NCBI GenBank assembly: GCA_002345965.1
Contig: DDTF01000054.1
Coordinates: 1 to 64,000, forward strand
Direction: 5' to 3'
DNA from: Flammeovirgaceae bacterium UBA2371
GTDB taxonomy: Bacteria; Bacteroidota; Bacteroidia; Cytophagales; Cyclobacteriaceae
Length of the DNA: 64,000 nucleotides
A model generated the notes under the pieces. The model did no database searches, was not told the DNA's origin, and saw nothing but the letters and a program-made list of their open reading frames with translations. The position numbers and the translations under genes are program-made. Below, one piece after another: positions 53,281 through 61,787 of the stretch. Every line of letters starts with the position of its first letter. Position 1 is the first letter of the stretch.

Positions 53281-55035
53281 ATGAACAGAAACGCAAAACT
53301 TGTACTGATATTTATACTGCTTGGGCTGTTGTATGCGCCCACGATCCTTGCTCAGGATTACAAAAGACAATACAAGGCGGCCAGAGAATTTTTTAGTGAA
53401 GAAAGTTACAGCCTGGCAATGGAAGCTTTTAAGCCTTTGATTGTTTATGATAAGGACAATCCCTATGTTGAGCACGCTTCCTTCTTTTATGCTTTGTCGG
53501 CATACCATCAGAATTTCCCATCGGTAGCCAAGGACATGCTGTTGCAAATCAAGGAGCTCTATCCGGCATGGGGTCAAATGAAGGAAGTCAATTATTGGTT
53601 GGCAAAAATCTATTTTGATCAGCGGCAGTATTTTCAGGCGATGCAAATGTTGAGGGATTACCCATCGCTCTCTTCACAGCCGGATGTCGTGCAAATGAAA
53701 ATGTACTATCTCGCTGGCATTGAAGACGTGGAGACGTTACGCATGATGTGGGAAGAGCACCCCACTGATACGGTAGTAGCTAAATCTTTGGCCAAGGCGA
53801 TTTCAAAACTGCCTTTTTTGGAACAGGATGCGCAGCTCATGGACTCCCTGATTACCAGATTTAATTTTGACCGTGATGAGTTCGCTTCATCATTAAAACC
53901 AGTTAATGTTTTTAAGGATAGGTATGTGGTTTCTTTGCTTTTTCCGTTTTTAGCCAAAACACTGGAACCTTCTACTTCTACTAAAGTAAATCAGAGTATA
54001 CTAGATCTGTACCTGGGTATAAGGATGGCAGCTGATAGCCTAAATAAACTAGGGATCAATATAGACCTGCGTACTTACGATACCGAACGAAGCATTTTAG
54101 CGACAAGTGCCTTGTTGGAGTTGCAGGAGTTAAAGGATTCTGATCTTATCGTAGGGCCACTATTTCAAAATCAAAATAAGTTGGTGAGTGATTTTTCGAT
54201 CAACAATAAAATCAACATGATAAGCCCTGTATCTAACAATACAGAATTTATTGGTGGAAATCCTTTTGCAATGTTGCTGCAACCCAGCAGTGAAACTATC
54301 GGAACAAGGTCGGCCGAATGGATTGCTGCCAATGTTCCAAATAAAAATTGCATGGTGTTTTATGGGGAATCTCCCAAGGATACTGTAACAGCCAAGAGTT
54401 TTTTAAACAGGGCAAAGGAACTGGACTTAAAGATTGTATGGTCGGAAAAAGTGGCTAAAGAAAACAGTGTAACAATTTTCAATAGGCTGGCTACTCCTGT
54501 GGAGTATGATGAATTTAAAAACCCTGTTCAGTTTGAGTTGAAACTGGATAGTATAGGCAGTGTATTTGTGGCTTCTGATGATCCATTAATTTACACCAAA
54601 GTGATTAGCGGTGTGGACACCCGTGGTGATTCTGTAATTATTGTAGGTAATGAAACATGGTTGAATAACGCAGCGGCTAATTTTTCTACTTACGAGCGTT
54701 TACACATAACCATGGCTGCACCCACATTTACAAGTAGCTCCAATTCCAACTACAAGGCTTTTAGAAGTAAGTTCATTAAGAGGCATGGTGTAATGCCAAC
54801 AGAGAATTCGAAAACCGGGTACGAATTTATGTGGTTCATTGGTCATTGTTTAAGCAAGTATGGTGTCTATTTTCAGGATGGGTTGAGAGAGCAGGCCATG
54901 ATGCCTGGGCATTTATTTAAAGGGTATGACTTCAGTTCAGGTCAGTCCAATCAGTTTGTACCGTTTATTCACTTCAAAGGAGGAGAGGTGGTTTTTGCGG
55001 AAAAACCTTTAATTTTGAATAAAAAGACCGATTAG
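53281..55035 (+). CDS. LpoA-like exported TPR and periplasmic-binding-protein fold protein
   Basis: A 584-residue exported protein, read from the ATG at 53281. The signal peptide spans residues 1-25. Residues about 25-220 are TPR-like helices (YKRQYKAAREFF, SEESYSLAMEAF, NYWLAKIYFDQRQYFQAM). From about 230 the sequence matches periplasmic-binding type 1 folds (LDLYLGIRMAADSLNKLGIN, DLIVGPLFQNQNKLVSDF, EWIAANVPNKNCMVFYG). This order, TPRs then a binding-protein fold, is that of LpoA, the activator of penicillin-binding protein 1A; that link is inference. It starts 18 bases after guaA. Confidence 0.75.
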   Translation: MNRNAKLVLIFILLGLLYAPTILAQDYKRQYKAAREFFSEESYSLAMEAFKPLIVYDKDNPYVEHASFFYALSAYHQNFPSVAKDMLLQIKELYPAWGQMKEVNYWLAKIYFDQRQYFQAMQMLRDYPSLSSQPDVVQMKMYYLAGIEDVETLRMMWEEHPTDTVVAKSLAKAISKLPFLEQDAQLMDSLITRFNFDRDEFASSLKPVNVFKDRYVVSLLFPFLAKTLEPSTSTKVNQSILDLYLGIRMAADSLNKLGINIDLRTYDTERSILATSALLELQELKDSDLIVGPLFQNQNKLVSDFSINNKINMISPVSNNTEFIGGNPFAMLLQPSSETIGTRSAEWIAANVPNKNCMVFYGESPKDTVTAKSFLNRAKELDLKIVWSEKVAKENSVTIFNRLATPVEYDEFKNPVQFELKLDSIGSVFVASDDPLIYTKVISGVDTRGDSVIIVGNETWLNNAAANFSTYERLHITMAAPTFTSSSNSNYKAFRSKFIKRHGVMPTENSKTGYEFMWFIGHCLSKYGVYFQDGLREQAMMPGHLFKGYDFSSGQSNQFVPFIHFKGGEVVFAEKPLILNKKTD

Positions 55036-55169
55036 GTGAATATCTTACACCAAAGACCCTGTAATACTACTTTTTATTAATTTTCATTTACTCAACCGGG
55101 AATGATGGTCATTGGGTTGGTGAATGGAAATGCATGTTTTTGTTACCTTTATGCTTTGACTTGAAAGTC

Positions 55170-56207
55170 ATGAGACTAAAATTAGTTATTGGAATACTTC
55201 TGGTAGGCAGCACCTTAGCTTCTTATGCACAGGGTGAACGAAGAGACAAGGGCGCAGTTACCTACGAAGAGCTCTATGATGAGCCTTATAGTGTCAACAA
55301 GCTTTTTGTTGGATTTCAACCCCTTTATGGTGAGGCTTTTGCTACCAATGTAAATGCAGGATTTGGAATTGAAGCTGCTTACTATTACGAGGACAAGGCT
55401 GACTTCAAGGTGCATTTCAGAAAGCCGTATAGTTCCAGTTTTTTCGATCTTAATCAAGATCTGGCCAGTAAGAATGCGACCACCTCAACGAAACCCAGTA
55501 GCTTCAGTTATATTGAATTTGGAGGAACCTATCATTTCAAGGATGAAGAGGAAACTTCTAAAACAAAAATGGTGCTTTATAAAAGTAGCTACAAAGGAAA
55601 TAAATGGGCTGGCCGCGTACCCCTCACTGCAGAGGTACCCGCCAAGGTAAGAAAGATTTATGGTGCGAGACTTGGAGGTATCATTTGGAATACCAGCGCA
55701 GACATCAACAGAGTGATGGAAAAGCAAGACCTTACCTACAATGACATAATAGATACCGAGGGAGTGGGAATTCCAGCCACCTATGTGGACGCACTGGGAA
55801 GAACACAAGATGTAAGGATATTCAGCAACCTCTCCACAGCCGGACTATATGTAGGAAGTTCTATTTCATGGTTTCGAAACGTGGCTGTTAGTTTTAATAA
55901 TTACGAGGAGGCAGTAGATGATGGAATGCTTACAGTCTTCTTTGATATTCTGTATTCCCCAGCTTTGAATGTTGATCCAGTTCAATACTTAGGTAAAGAG
56001 TATTCAGTTGATGCAATTAAAACAAGTGCCCTTGGCTTTCGCCTGGGTATTGATGGGAAATTCAATCGCACCCTAAGTTGGTCATATGGAGGTGAGCTGG
56101 GGTACAGACCGAGTTTTAAGGGACATTCTTTTTTTGCCATGTTTAAAATCAGCTTTCCTGTTTTTGGAACTAATCTCGACTACAAAGTTGAATCCTTTGG
56201 CCAGTAA
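55170..56207 (+). CDS. Outer-membrane-like protein of unknown function
   Basis: A 345-residue exported protein. The ATG at 55170 (MRLKLVIGILLVGS) starts a clear signal peptide; an upstream in-frame ATG would add an unlikely extension. The mature part has many aromatic/glycine strands (NKLFVGFQPLYGEAF, SFSYIEFGGTYHF, LGFRLGIDGKFN, MFKISFPVF), consistent with a barrel. It stands after the LpoA-like gene with 134 bases between and nine bases before hutI. I do not recognise the family. Confidence 0.65.
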   Translation: MRLKLVIGILLVGSTLASYAQGERRDKGAVTYEELYDEPYSVNKLFVGFQPLYGEAFATNVNAGFGIEAAYYYEDKADFKVHFRKPYSSSFFDLNQDLASKNATTSTKPSSFSYIEFGGTYHFKDEEETSKTKMVLYKSSYKGNKWAGRVPLTAEVPAKVRKIYGARLGGIIWNTSADINRVMEKQDLTYNDIIDTEGVGIPATYVDALGRTQDVRIFSNLSTAGLYVGSSISWFRNVAVSFNNYEEAVDDGMLTVFFDILYSPALNVDPVQYLGKEYSVDAIKTSALGFRLGIDGKFNRTLSWSYGGELGYRPSFKGHSFFAMFKISFPVFGTNLDYKVESFGQ

Positions 56208-56216
56208 ACAACACTG

Positions 56217-57464
56217 ATGGCTTGGGATATTCTCATTACCAATATTAAAGGTCTCGTCCAGGTGCGGGATAGTACGCCCAATGTGCTGTCTGGAGGGGCA
56301 ATGGCAGAACTACCGATTTTAGAAAACGCTTTTCTGGCTATACAGAATGGAGTAATTGTTGACTACGGGAGTATGCAATCATTATCTTCTACCACTTCCA
56401 ACGAGGTGGTTGATGCCAGTAACCGATTTGTTCTGCCCTCTTTTGTCGATTCACATACTCATTTGGTATTTGCTGCCAGCAGAGAGGAGGAGTTTGTAAT
56501 GAAAATTAAAGGTGCCAGTTATGCTGAAATTGCAGCCAGGGGTGGTGGGATTTTGAATTCGGCACAAAAACTTCAAGGCATCTCTGAAGATGAGCTTTTT
56601 GAACGATCATTGAAAAGAGCCATAGAAATTATTAAAACTGGCACCGGAGCAGTAGAGATAAAGAGTGGCTACGGATTGACGGTTAATGATGAATTGAAGA
56701 TGTTGAGAGTGGCAAGACGATTGGGTGAGCAGACTCCTCTAAAAGTAAAAACTACTTTTCTGGGAGCGCATGCTGTACCTAAATCCCATACAAAGTCAGA
56801 TTACATTCAGTTGATCATGCAGGAAATGATACCTGCTGTAGCAGAGGAGAAGCTGGCTGATTACATAGATGTATTTTGTGAAGAGGGATTTTTTAATCCT
56901 GATGAAACTGAGATGATAGCCGAAGAAGGTAAAAAATTTGGTATGAGACCTCGAATTCATGCCAATCAACTGCATCGATCAGGGGGTGTACAGGTAGGGG
57001 TGAAAGTAAACGCGATTAGTGTTGATCACCTTGAAAATATTGGAAGGGAGGAAATTGAAATTCTTCAGAACAGTCAGACTATTCCCACCGCACTGCCTGG
57101 AGCTGCTTTTTTCCTAAACTTGCCATTTCCTCCGGCAAGGGATATTATTAATGCGAATCTTCCTTTGGCAATTGCTTCAGATTTCAATCCTGGTAGCGCA
57201 CCGTCTGGCAACATGTCGTTGATGATTGCATTGGCTTGTATAAAAATGCGACTTACCCCGGAAGAGGCTTTCAATGCAACTACCGTCAATACAGCAGCGG
57301 CCATGGAAATATTGAATACGCATGGGAGCATTACAAAAGGAAAAGTAGCTAACATTAGCATCACCAAGCCGATGTCCTCATTGGCTTACCTGCCTTATAG
57401 CTTTGGCACTCAATTGATTGATCAGGTAATCCTCAACGGTAAATTTGTACTCAGGGCCGAATAA
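56217..57464 (+). CDS. hutI: Imidazolonepropionase
   Basis: Histidine-degradation enzyme that hydrolyses 4-imidazolone-5-propionate to N-formimino-L-glutamate. It is a 415-residue amidohydrolase TIM-barrel protein. Metal and substrate residues visible: SHTHLVFAA (two His), FLGAHAVP, HANQLHRSGG, SVDHLENI, and SDFNPGSAPSGNM. No other hut genes are adjacent, so it is separated from the rest of the pathway. It overlaps the convergent OsmC gene by 14 bases. Confidence 0.95.
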   Translation: MAWDILITNIKGLVQVRDSTPNVLSGGAMAELPILENAFLAIQNGVIVDYGSMQSLSSTTSNEVVDASNRFVLPSFVDSHTHLVFAASREEEFVMKIKGASYAEIAARGGGILNSAQKLQGISEDELFERSLKRAIEIIKTGTGAVEIKSGYGLTVNDELKMLRVARRLGEQTPLKVKTTFLGAHAVPKSHTKSDYIQLIMQEMIPAVAEEKLADYIDVFCEEGFFNPDETEMIAEEGKKFGMRPRIHANQLHRSGGVQVGVKVNAISVDHLENIGREEIEILQNSQTIPTALPGAAFFLNLPFPPARDIINANLPLAIASDFNPGSAPSGNMSLMIALACIKMRLTPEEAFNATTVNTAAAMEILNTHGSITKGKVANISITKPMSSLAYLPYSFGTQLIDQVILNGKFVLRAE

Positions 57465-57855
57465 TTTCAACCGACAGGGTAATTTCAGGCTTAATAGTAG
57501 CTCCTACAGAGCAATACTTTTCTAAGGAAAGCTTAGCCACTTTATAAAGTTCTTCTTCGTTAACATCTGGTGATGTGACTTTGTAGTGACAGTGCATTTT
57601 TGTAAACGCCCTGGGATGGTCTTCTTTACGGGTGCCTTCAGTTTCAGTAATGAATTCAATAATGGTTTTTCTTCTTTTTTTAAGCATAAGTGTAATATCC
57701 ACGGCACCACACGCACCTATTGCAGACAGTAGTAGCTCAACGGGTGACTGATTTTTTTTGAGCTCTGGATTCCGCATGTCTATTAGCACCTCCTGACCTT
57801 TTTCGTTACTGGATACATATAGTTCATCTTCAATCATTCGTGTTACACTTTTCAT
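57451..57855 (-). CDS. OsmC family protein
   Basis: A 134-residue member of the OsmC/Ohr peroxide-resistance superfamily. It has the first cysteine in IGACGAVDITLML and the second in LEKYCSVGATIKPE, the pair that reduces hydroperoxides, and an N-terminal strand region. The arrangement is closest to the OsmC/YhfA-like group rather than to Ohr. It is divergent from apt, with 44 bases between starts. Confidence 0.88.
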   Translation of the reverse strand: MKSVTRMIEDELYVSSNEKGQEVLIDMRNPELKKNQSPVELLLSAIGACGAVDITLMLKKRRKTIIEFITETEGTRKEDHPRAFTKMHCHYKVTSPDVNEEELYKVAKLSLEKYCSVGATIKPEITLSVEIIRP

Positions 57856-57899
57856 TTGCTGTATCGTTTATTCCGCCTGAATTTAATTATAATTGCTAC

Positions 57900-58430
57900 A
57901 TGCAGCCAGATAGCATCCAATCTTTTATCCGTGATGTTCATGACTTCCCAAAGCCAGGCATAATTTTCAAAGACATTACACCTTTGTTGGAGAATCCGAA
58001 GATGGTAGATAGGGTGCTCCAGGAGCTCGCTGCCCCTTATAGAAAGGAGAGAATAGATGCTATTGCTGCGATTGAATCGCGGGGGTTTCTGTTTGGATTT
58101 TTATTGGCCAAAGAGCTGGGTGTACCCTTCATTCCTGTTCGTAAGGAAGGAAAGCTTCCCTACAAGAAAATCAGGCAGGAATATTCGCTGGAGTATGGTA
58201 CCGCTGCTATGGAAATGCATGAAGATGCTGTTCAAAAGGGATGGAGAATTGTTATACATGATGATTTGCTGGCCACAGGGGGAACAGCCAATGCGGCTGG
58301 CCAGCTGATTCAAAAATTGGGAGGAGAGGTGACCGGATTTTCATTTATTATTAATCTTGATTTTTTGGGTGGTTTTCATCTTTTGAGTAAAGCCTACAAT
58401 TGTGGCACCCATTACTTAATTAGGTATTGA
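57900..58430 (+). CDS. apt: Adenine phosphoribosyltransferase
   Basis: Salvages adenine to AMP with PRPP. I start at the ATG at 57900 (MQPDSIQSF), giving 176 residues, which is the family's usual length; the open frame continues upstream into the OsmC promoter region but lacks support. Motifs: FPKPGIIFKDITPLL, IESRGFLFG, and the PRPP-binding loop VIHDDLLATGGTANAA. Confidence 0.96.
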   Translation: MQPDSIQSFIRDVHDFPKPGIIFKDITPLLENPKMVDRVLQELAAPYRKERIDAIAAIESRGFLFGFLLAKELGVPFIPVRKEGKLPYKKIRQEYSLEYGTAAMEMHEDAVQKGWRIVIHDDLLATGGTANAAGQLIQKLGGEVTGFSFIINLDFLGGFHLLSKAYNCGTHYLIRY

Positions 58431-58455
58431 AACTGTAACTTTTGGGTTAATTTTG
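58427..58455 (+). promoter_or_regulatory. Promoter of the Lon-N-domain gene
   Basis: TTG at 58427-58429, 18 bases, then TAATTTTG at 58448-58455, an exact -7 box. The GTG start of the gene lies 12 bases downstream of the box. Confidence 0.6.
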
Positions 58456-58467
58456 TGTTAAAGTGAT

Positions 58468-59055
58468 GTGATTGATTTGATAAGAATACCGATTTTTCCG
58501 TTGGCAATATTTCCACTTCCTGGTGAAATGGTGCCATTACACATATTTGAACCACGCTACAGGCAATTGTTGGAGGATGCTGAGAAACGCGATATCGCCT
58601 TCGGTATCTTTTTCAATCATACAAGCAATACCAAAAAGTTTGGCTCGCTGGTAAAATTGGAAAGTATTATTAAACGCTACCCAGGTGGAGAAGCTGATAT
58701 AATTGTAAAATGTGTCGACATTTTTACCATGGAATCTCTCCAGAGAACCTATAAAGATAAGCTATATCCAGGGGGAGATGTAACTATATGTACTGCAGAC
58801 CTGCAAAAGCCTGTAAGTAAAGCTATGTACAAAGAGTTTGAATCTTATTTGAAACAACTCCAGATTAATCGAACCTCAGAGGTTATTTCAGTTTTTCATA
58901 TCGCCAATGAACTTAGTCTGGATAATCAGGATAGATTAAAATTCATAGAATCTGAGACTGAAAAACAAGAAGCTTTTCTGTTATCAAGAATTCGCTACCA
59001 ATCCCGTCTAATGCTCGAAGCAGAGAAATCAAAGGATCTTTTCCATCTGAACTAA
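58468..59055 (+). CDS. Lon N-terminal (substrate-binding) domain protein
   Basis: A 195-residue stand-alone Lon substrate-binding domain without ATPase or protease. It starts with GTG; the in-frame stop three codons upstream excludes an earlier start, and the ATG two bases earlier is in another frame and runs into a stop. Motif FPLPGEMVPLHIFEPRYRQLL at the N-terminus marks the family (key residues FPL, HIFEPRY). The C-terminal half is helical. Its role is unknown; such proteins are widespread. Confidence 0.88.
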   Translation: MIDLIRIPIFPLAIFPLPGEMVPLHIFEPRYRQLLEDAEKRDIAFGIFFNHTSNTKKFGSLVKLESIIKRYPGGEADIIVKCVDIFTMESLQRTYKDKLYPGGDVTICTADLQKPVSKAMYKEFESYLKQLQINRTSEVISVFHIANELSLDNQDRLKFIESETEKQEAFLLSRIRYQSRLMLEAEKSKDLFHLN

Positions 59056-59212
59056 ACAGGTAAAGATTATTCTTGGTCTATTTTATTGAAATTTGAATAA
59101 GGTAATCGTCTTTTTTGAGATAATCGAAAAATCACGCGTTCGTGGAGGTTGTGCTTTTGACTTCCACAGTCTTTAGATTTAGGTTGGTCAAGTCCCTGTT
59201 TAAAACGATCTT

Positions 59213-60175
59213 TTACTTTTTCTTTTCTTTATCCTTAAAATATTTTCTGAAAAGAAAATGCTGTTGCAGTGCCTCCATGTCTTCATTGAATTTTCCAGTA
59301 CCTAAATTGAGATTATGTAAGGTTTGTCGGAGGTCTTTGACCATGGCAGTATCTTTCATGAGCGTAGGTATTACACCTTGCCCCCCGGACAAATCAGCAG
59401 TTATACTATTAAGACTATCGATAGATGTTTGAATCTTTTGAGAAGCTTCTGATAAACTGTTAAGGGTAGATTGAATTTGTATTTGCGTAAGCGTGTCATT
59501 GATCATCCATCCTGCAAGTCCTCTCCCTTGATTAACTTCTCTTGAAATTTGTTTGATTTCAGATAAGATTTCATTGGTTCTTTCAGTTGCTACCCTCAAA
59601 TTTCGCGTAGTAAGATAGACCTGCTGTCTTAGGCTGGTATCGTTAAGCAGATAGGCTACAGTGCCTTTTCCTCCTTTTATCTCCTGAACAATTTCTAATA
59701 GATCGGACGTGAGCAATGCTGCATTTTCATTGGTAGTAGTGAGCGTCTTTAATATATCATCTGTTTTTATCCTGCTGTAGGTTTGAAGTAGATCACCGTC
59801 ACTCACCATTGAAGATTCTCCTTTGCCAGGACTTATGTTGATCAGCATATTCCCCATTAGGCCGTCAGTACCGATAGTGGCAATGGCATTTTTTTTGATA
59901 TGTGATCTTACATCTTCCCGTATGCGCATGGTAACTTCAATGGTAGAATCATTTTGAATTTCCACAGAGAGAACGGACCCGACATTAATACCAGAAAGTC
60001 TTACGTTATTACCTGCCTGCAATCCATTTACATTTCCAAATTTTACTTTTAGGTTGAACGTATTGCTAAATATGTCTTTTTTTTGTCCAATCAGATAAAC
60101 AGTTATTACGAGTATGACTGCACTAAAGATGACAAAAAAGCCAAGCTGTAATGATCTTTTTCCTGATGTTTCCAT
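59213..60175 (-). CDS. MCE/MlaD-type lipid-transport protein
   Basis: A 320-residue protein with one N-terminal TM helix (about 10-30) and an MCE domain (residues about 38-120; FGNVNGLQAGNNVRLSGINVGSV, then GTDGLMGNMLINISPG), followed by a long amphipathic helical tail rich in Thr and Ser to residue 320. The domain would bind lipid in the periplasm and hand it to the permease. It is the third gene of an Mla-type set, seven bases after the ATPase gene. Confidence 0.9.
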   Translation of the reverse strand: METSGKRSLQLGFFVIFSAVILVITVYLIGQKKDIFSNTFNLKVKFGNVNGLQAGNNVRLSGINVGSVLSVEIQNDSTIEVTMRIREDVRSHIKKNAIATIGTDGLMGNMLINISPGKGESSMVSDGDLLQTYSRIKTDDILKTLTTTNENAALLTSDLLEIVQEIKGGKGTVAYLLNDTSLRQQVYLTTRNLRVATERTNEILSEIKQISREVNQGRGLAGWMINDTLTQIQIQSTLNSLSEASQKIQTSIDSLNSITADLSGGQGVIPTLMKDTAMVKDLRQTLHNLNLGTGKFNEDMEALQQHFLFRKYFKDKEKKK

Positions 60176-60181
60176 GTGTAT

Positions 60182-60937
60182 CTATTTCTTAAAAAATTCT
60201 TGTACGATTGTATCGTTCGATTGATCTAACTCATCATAGCTGCCTTCAATGTAGTTTTTCCCTTCAGAAAGTATAACAATGCGATTGGTAGTGATTTTAG
60301 CACAAACCAAATCATGGGTAATGATCAATGCCGCAGCTTTATATTTTGACTGAACTTCGTTAATTAAATAACTTATTTCTCTTCCAGTTATAGGATCAAG
60401 CCCGCCTGTTGGTTCGTCATATAAGATAATTTTTGGTTGAAGAATTAGAGTACGTGCCAATGCAACTCTTTTCTTCATGCCTCCAGATAGTTCGGAAGGC
60501 ATAAGATGGAGTGTATGCAGCAAACCGACTGAATCCAGTGCTTCTTCAACACGCTTGCTCATGCTGGTTCCTCCATTCATTTTTTCGTGATGCCTTCGGA
60601 GCGGAAACTCGAGGTTCTCTTTTACAGACATGGAGTCGTATAGGGCTGCACCTTGAAAAAGGAACCCAACATCCCTTCTGATGGCATCTAATTCTTTTTG
60701 AGACAAGTCTGGTACTGATTGACCAAGAACATTCATTTGGCCTCTATCAATCTTTATCAACCCAATAATGCACTTGATTAAAACTGATTTACCTGACCCT
60801 GACTTGCCAAGTACCGCAACATTTTCTCCTTCGTTTAGAATAAAATCAAAACCCCTTAGCACATGGTTGTTCCCAAAGGATTTATACAAATCTTTTATTT
60901 CTATAACTGGTTGCGCTATGTTTCCTTTCTCAGGCAT
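60182..60937 (-). CDS. ABC transporter ATPase (MlaF-like)
   Basis: Energises the lipid transporter. The 251 residues have Walker A LGKSGSGKSVLIKC, the Q loop in RRDVGFLFQGAALYD, the signature LSGGMKKRVALAR, Walker B IILYDEPTGGLDP and the H loop in ALIITHDLVC. The F-Q-G-A-A-L-Y-D segment is typical of the MlaF class. It overlaps the permease gene by one base. Confidence 0.94.
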   Translation of the reverse strand: MPEKGNIAQPVIEIKDLYKSFGNNHVLRGFDFILNEGENVAVLGKSGSGKSVLIKCIIGLIKIDRGQMNVLGQSVPDLSQKELDAIRRDVGFLFQGAALYDSMSVKENLEFPLRRHHEKMNGGTSMSKRVEEALDSVGLLHTLHLMPSELSGGMKKRVALARTLILQPKIILYDEPTGGLDPITGREISYLINEVQSKYKAAALIITHDLVCAKITTNRIVILSEGKNYIEGSYDELDQSNDTIVQEFFKK

Positions 60938-61701
60938 CAGAGGTCATAAAAAATATCAGTAACAAGTACAGCAATGAAATCAAGGATAAAAACCAGCATA
61001 CTACTTATAACCACAGCTTCATTGGCCGTTCTTCCTACTCCTTCGGTTCCTTTGCTGGAAGTGAATCCCTTGTAACAACCTACGATGGCAATGGCAAATC
61101 CGAAAAAGAAGGATTTAATTATTGAAGGGATTAAATCCCCATAATTGAGATATTCAAAAACTTTGTTAAAGTAGAGTTGTAGCGTTACACCACCTTTTAG
61201 ATATTCGACTAAGGCAGATCCCCCTAATGAAATGACATCAGCCAAAACTACAAGAACGGGAAGCATCAAGGTGGCTGCAGTTACACGCGTAATCACCAAA
61301 TATTTAAATGGATTGGTGCCAGACACTTCCATTGCATCTATCTGTTCGGTCACTTTCATGGAAGCAAGTTCAGCACTGATGCCTGAGCCTACTTTTCCAG
61401 CGCATATGAGTGCAGTTATTACAGGACCGATCTCTCTTACTATAGCGATTCCAACCATGGAAGGCATCCACGATTCTGCTCCAAATTCAACAAGGGTAGG
61501 TCTGGTTTGAAGTGTGAGTACAATACCCATGATAAATCCCGTTGACCCTACAAGGGCAATGGATTTATTTCCAATGAGAAAACATTGTTTCAGTAATTCC
61601 TGAAACTCATAGGGTGGGAAAAGGACTTCACGAAAGTACCTTATGGAGAACTCGGTAATTTCTCCTGTTGTTACAAAAAACTTCTTGATCCCTTTCAGCA
61701 T
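60937..61701 (-). CDS. ABC transporter permease (MlaE-like)
   Basis: Membrane subunit of the lipid transporter. I place the start at the ATG at 61701 (MLKGIKKFFVTTG, 254 residues); an in-frame ATG at 61761 lies within a hairpin and would add an atypical extension. The MlaE domain shows GFIMGIVLTLQTRPTL, EIGPVITALICAGKVGSGISAELASM (the family's conserved region), and SFFFGFAIAIVGCYKGFTSSKGTEGVG. It heads the three-gene transporter operon. Confidence 0.92.
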   Translation of the reverse strand: MLKGIKKFFVTTGEITEFSIRYFREVLFPPYEFQELLKQCFLIGNKSIALVGSTGFIMGIVLTLQTRPTLVEFGAESWMPSMVGIAIVREIGPVITALICAGKVGSGISAELASMKVTEQIDAMEVSGTNPFKYLVITRVTAATLMLPVLVVLADVISLGGSALVEYLKGGVTLQLYFNKVFEYLNYGDLIPSIIKSFFFGFAIAIVGCYKGFTSSKGTEGVGRTANEAVVISSMLVFILDFIAVLVTDIFYDL

Positions 61702-61750
61702 AACTAGTTTGTAACCAGCAAGGTACCTTGGAATGGACAGGCAAATAATG

Positions 61751-61780
61751 ACAGAGGTCATGGTTTTTCATGACCTCTGT
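61751..61780. other. Perfect 12-pair palindrome between icmF and the permease gene
   Basis: ACAGAGGTCATG (61751-61762), a six-base loop and CATGACCTCTGT (61769-61780). It lies seven bases after the mutase stop on the transcribed strand, and no U-run follows on that strand. It may end or process the mutase transcript or be a protein-binding operator; the longer permease start would begin inside it. Confidence 0.55.
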
Positions 61781-61787
61781 AAGCTAA

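Noticed and set aside
53173..53646. Open frame of about 157 codons opposite guaA end and the LpoA-like start
   Set aside because: It is antisense to two well-supported genes and its translation has no family resemblance or biased composition suggesting a real protein.
57840..57899. Twenty-residue extension of apt
   Set aside because: The family starts at the ATG at 57900; the extra codons overlap the divergent OsmC gene start.
61702..61761. Twenty-residue extension of the permease from the ATG at 61761
   Set aside because: The ATG lies within the stem of a perfect hairpin and the extension does not resemble MlaE N-termini.
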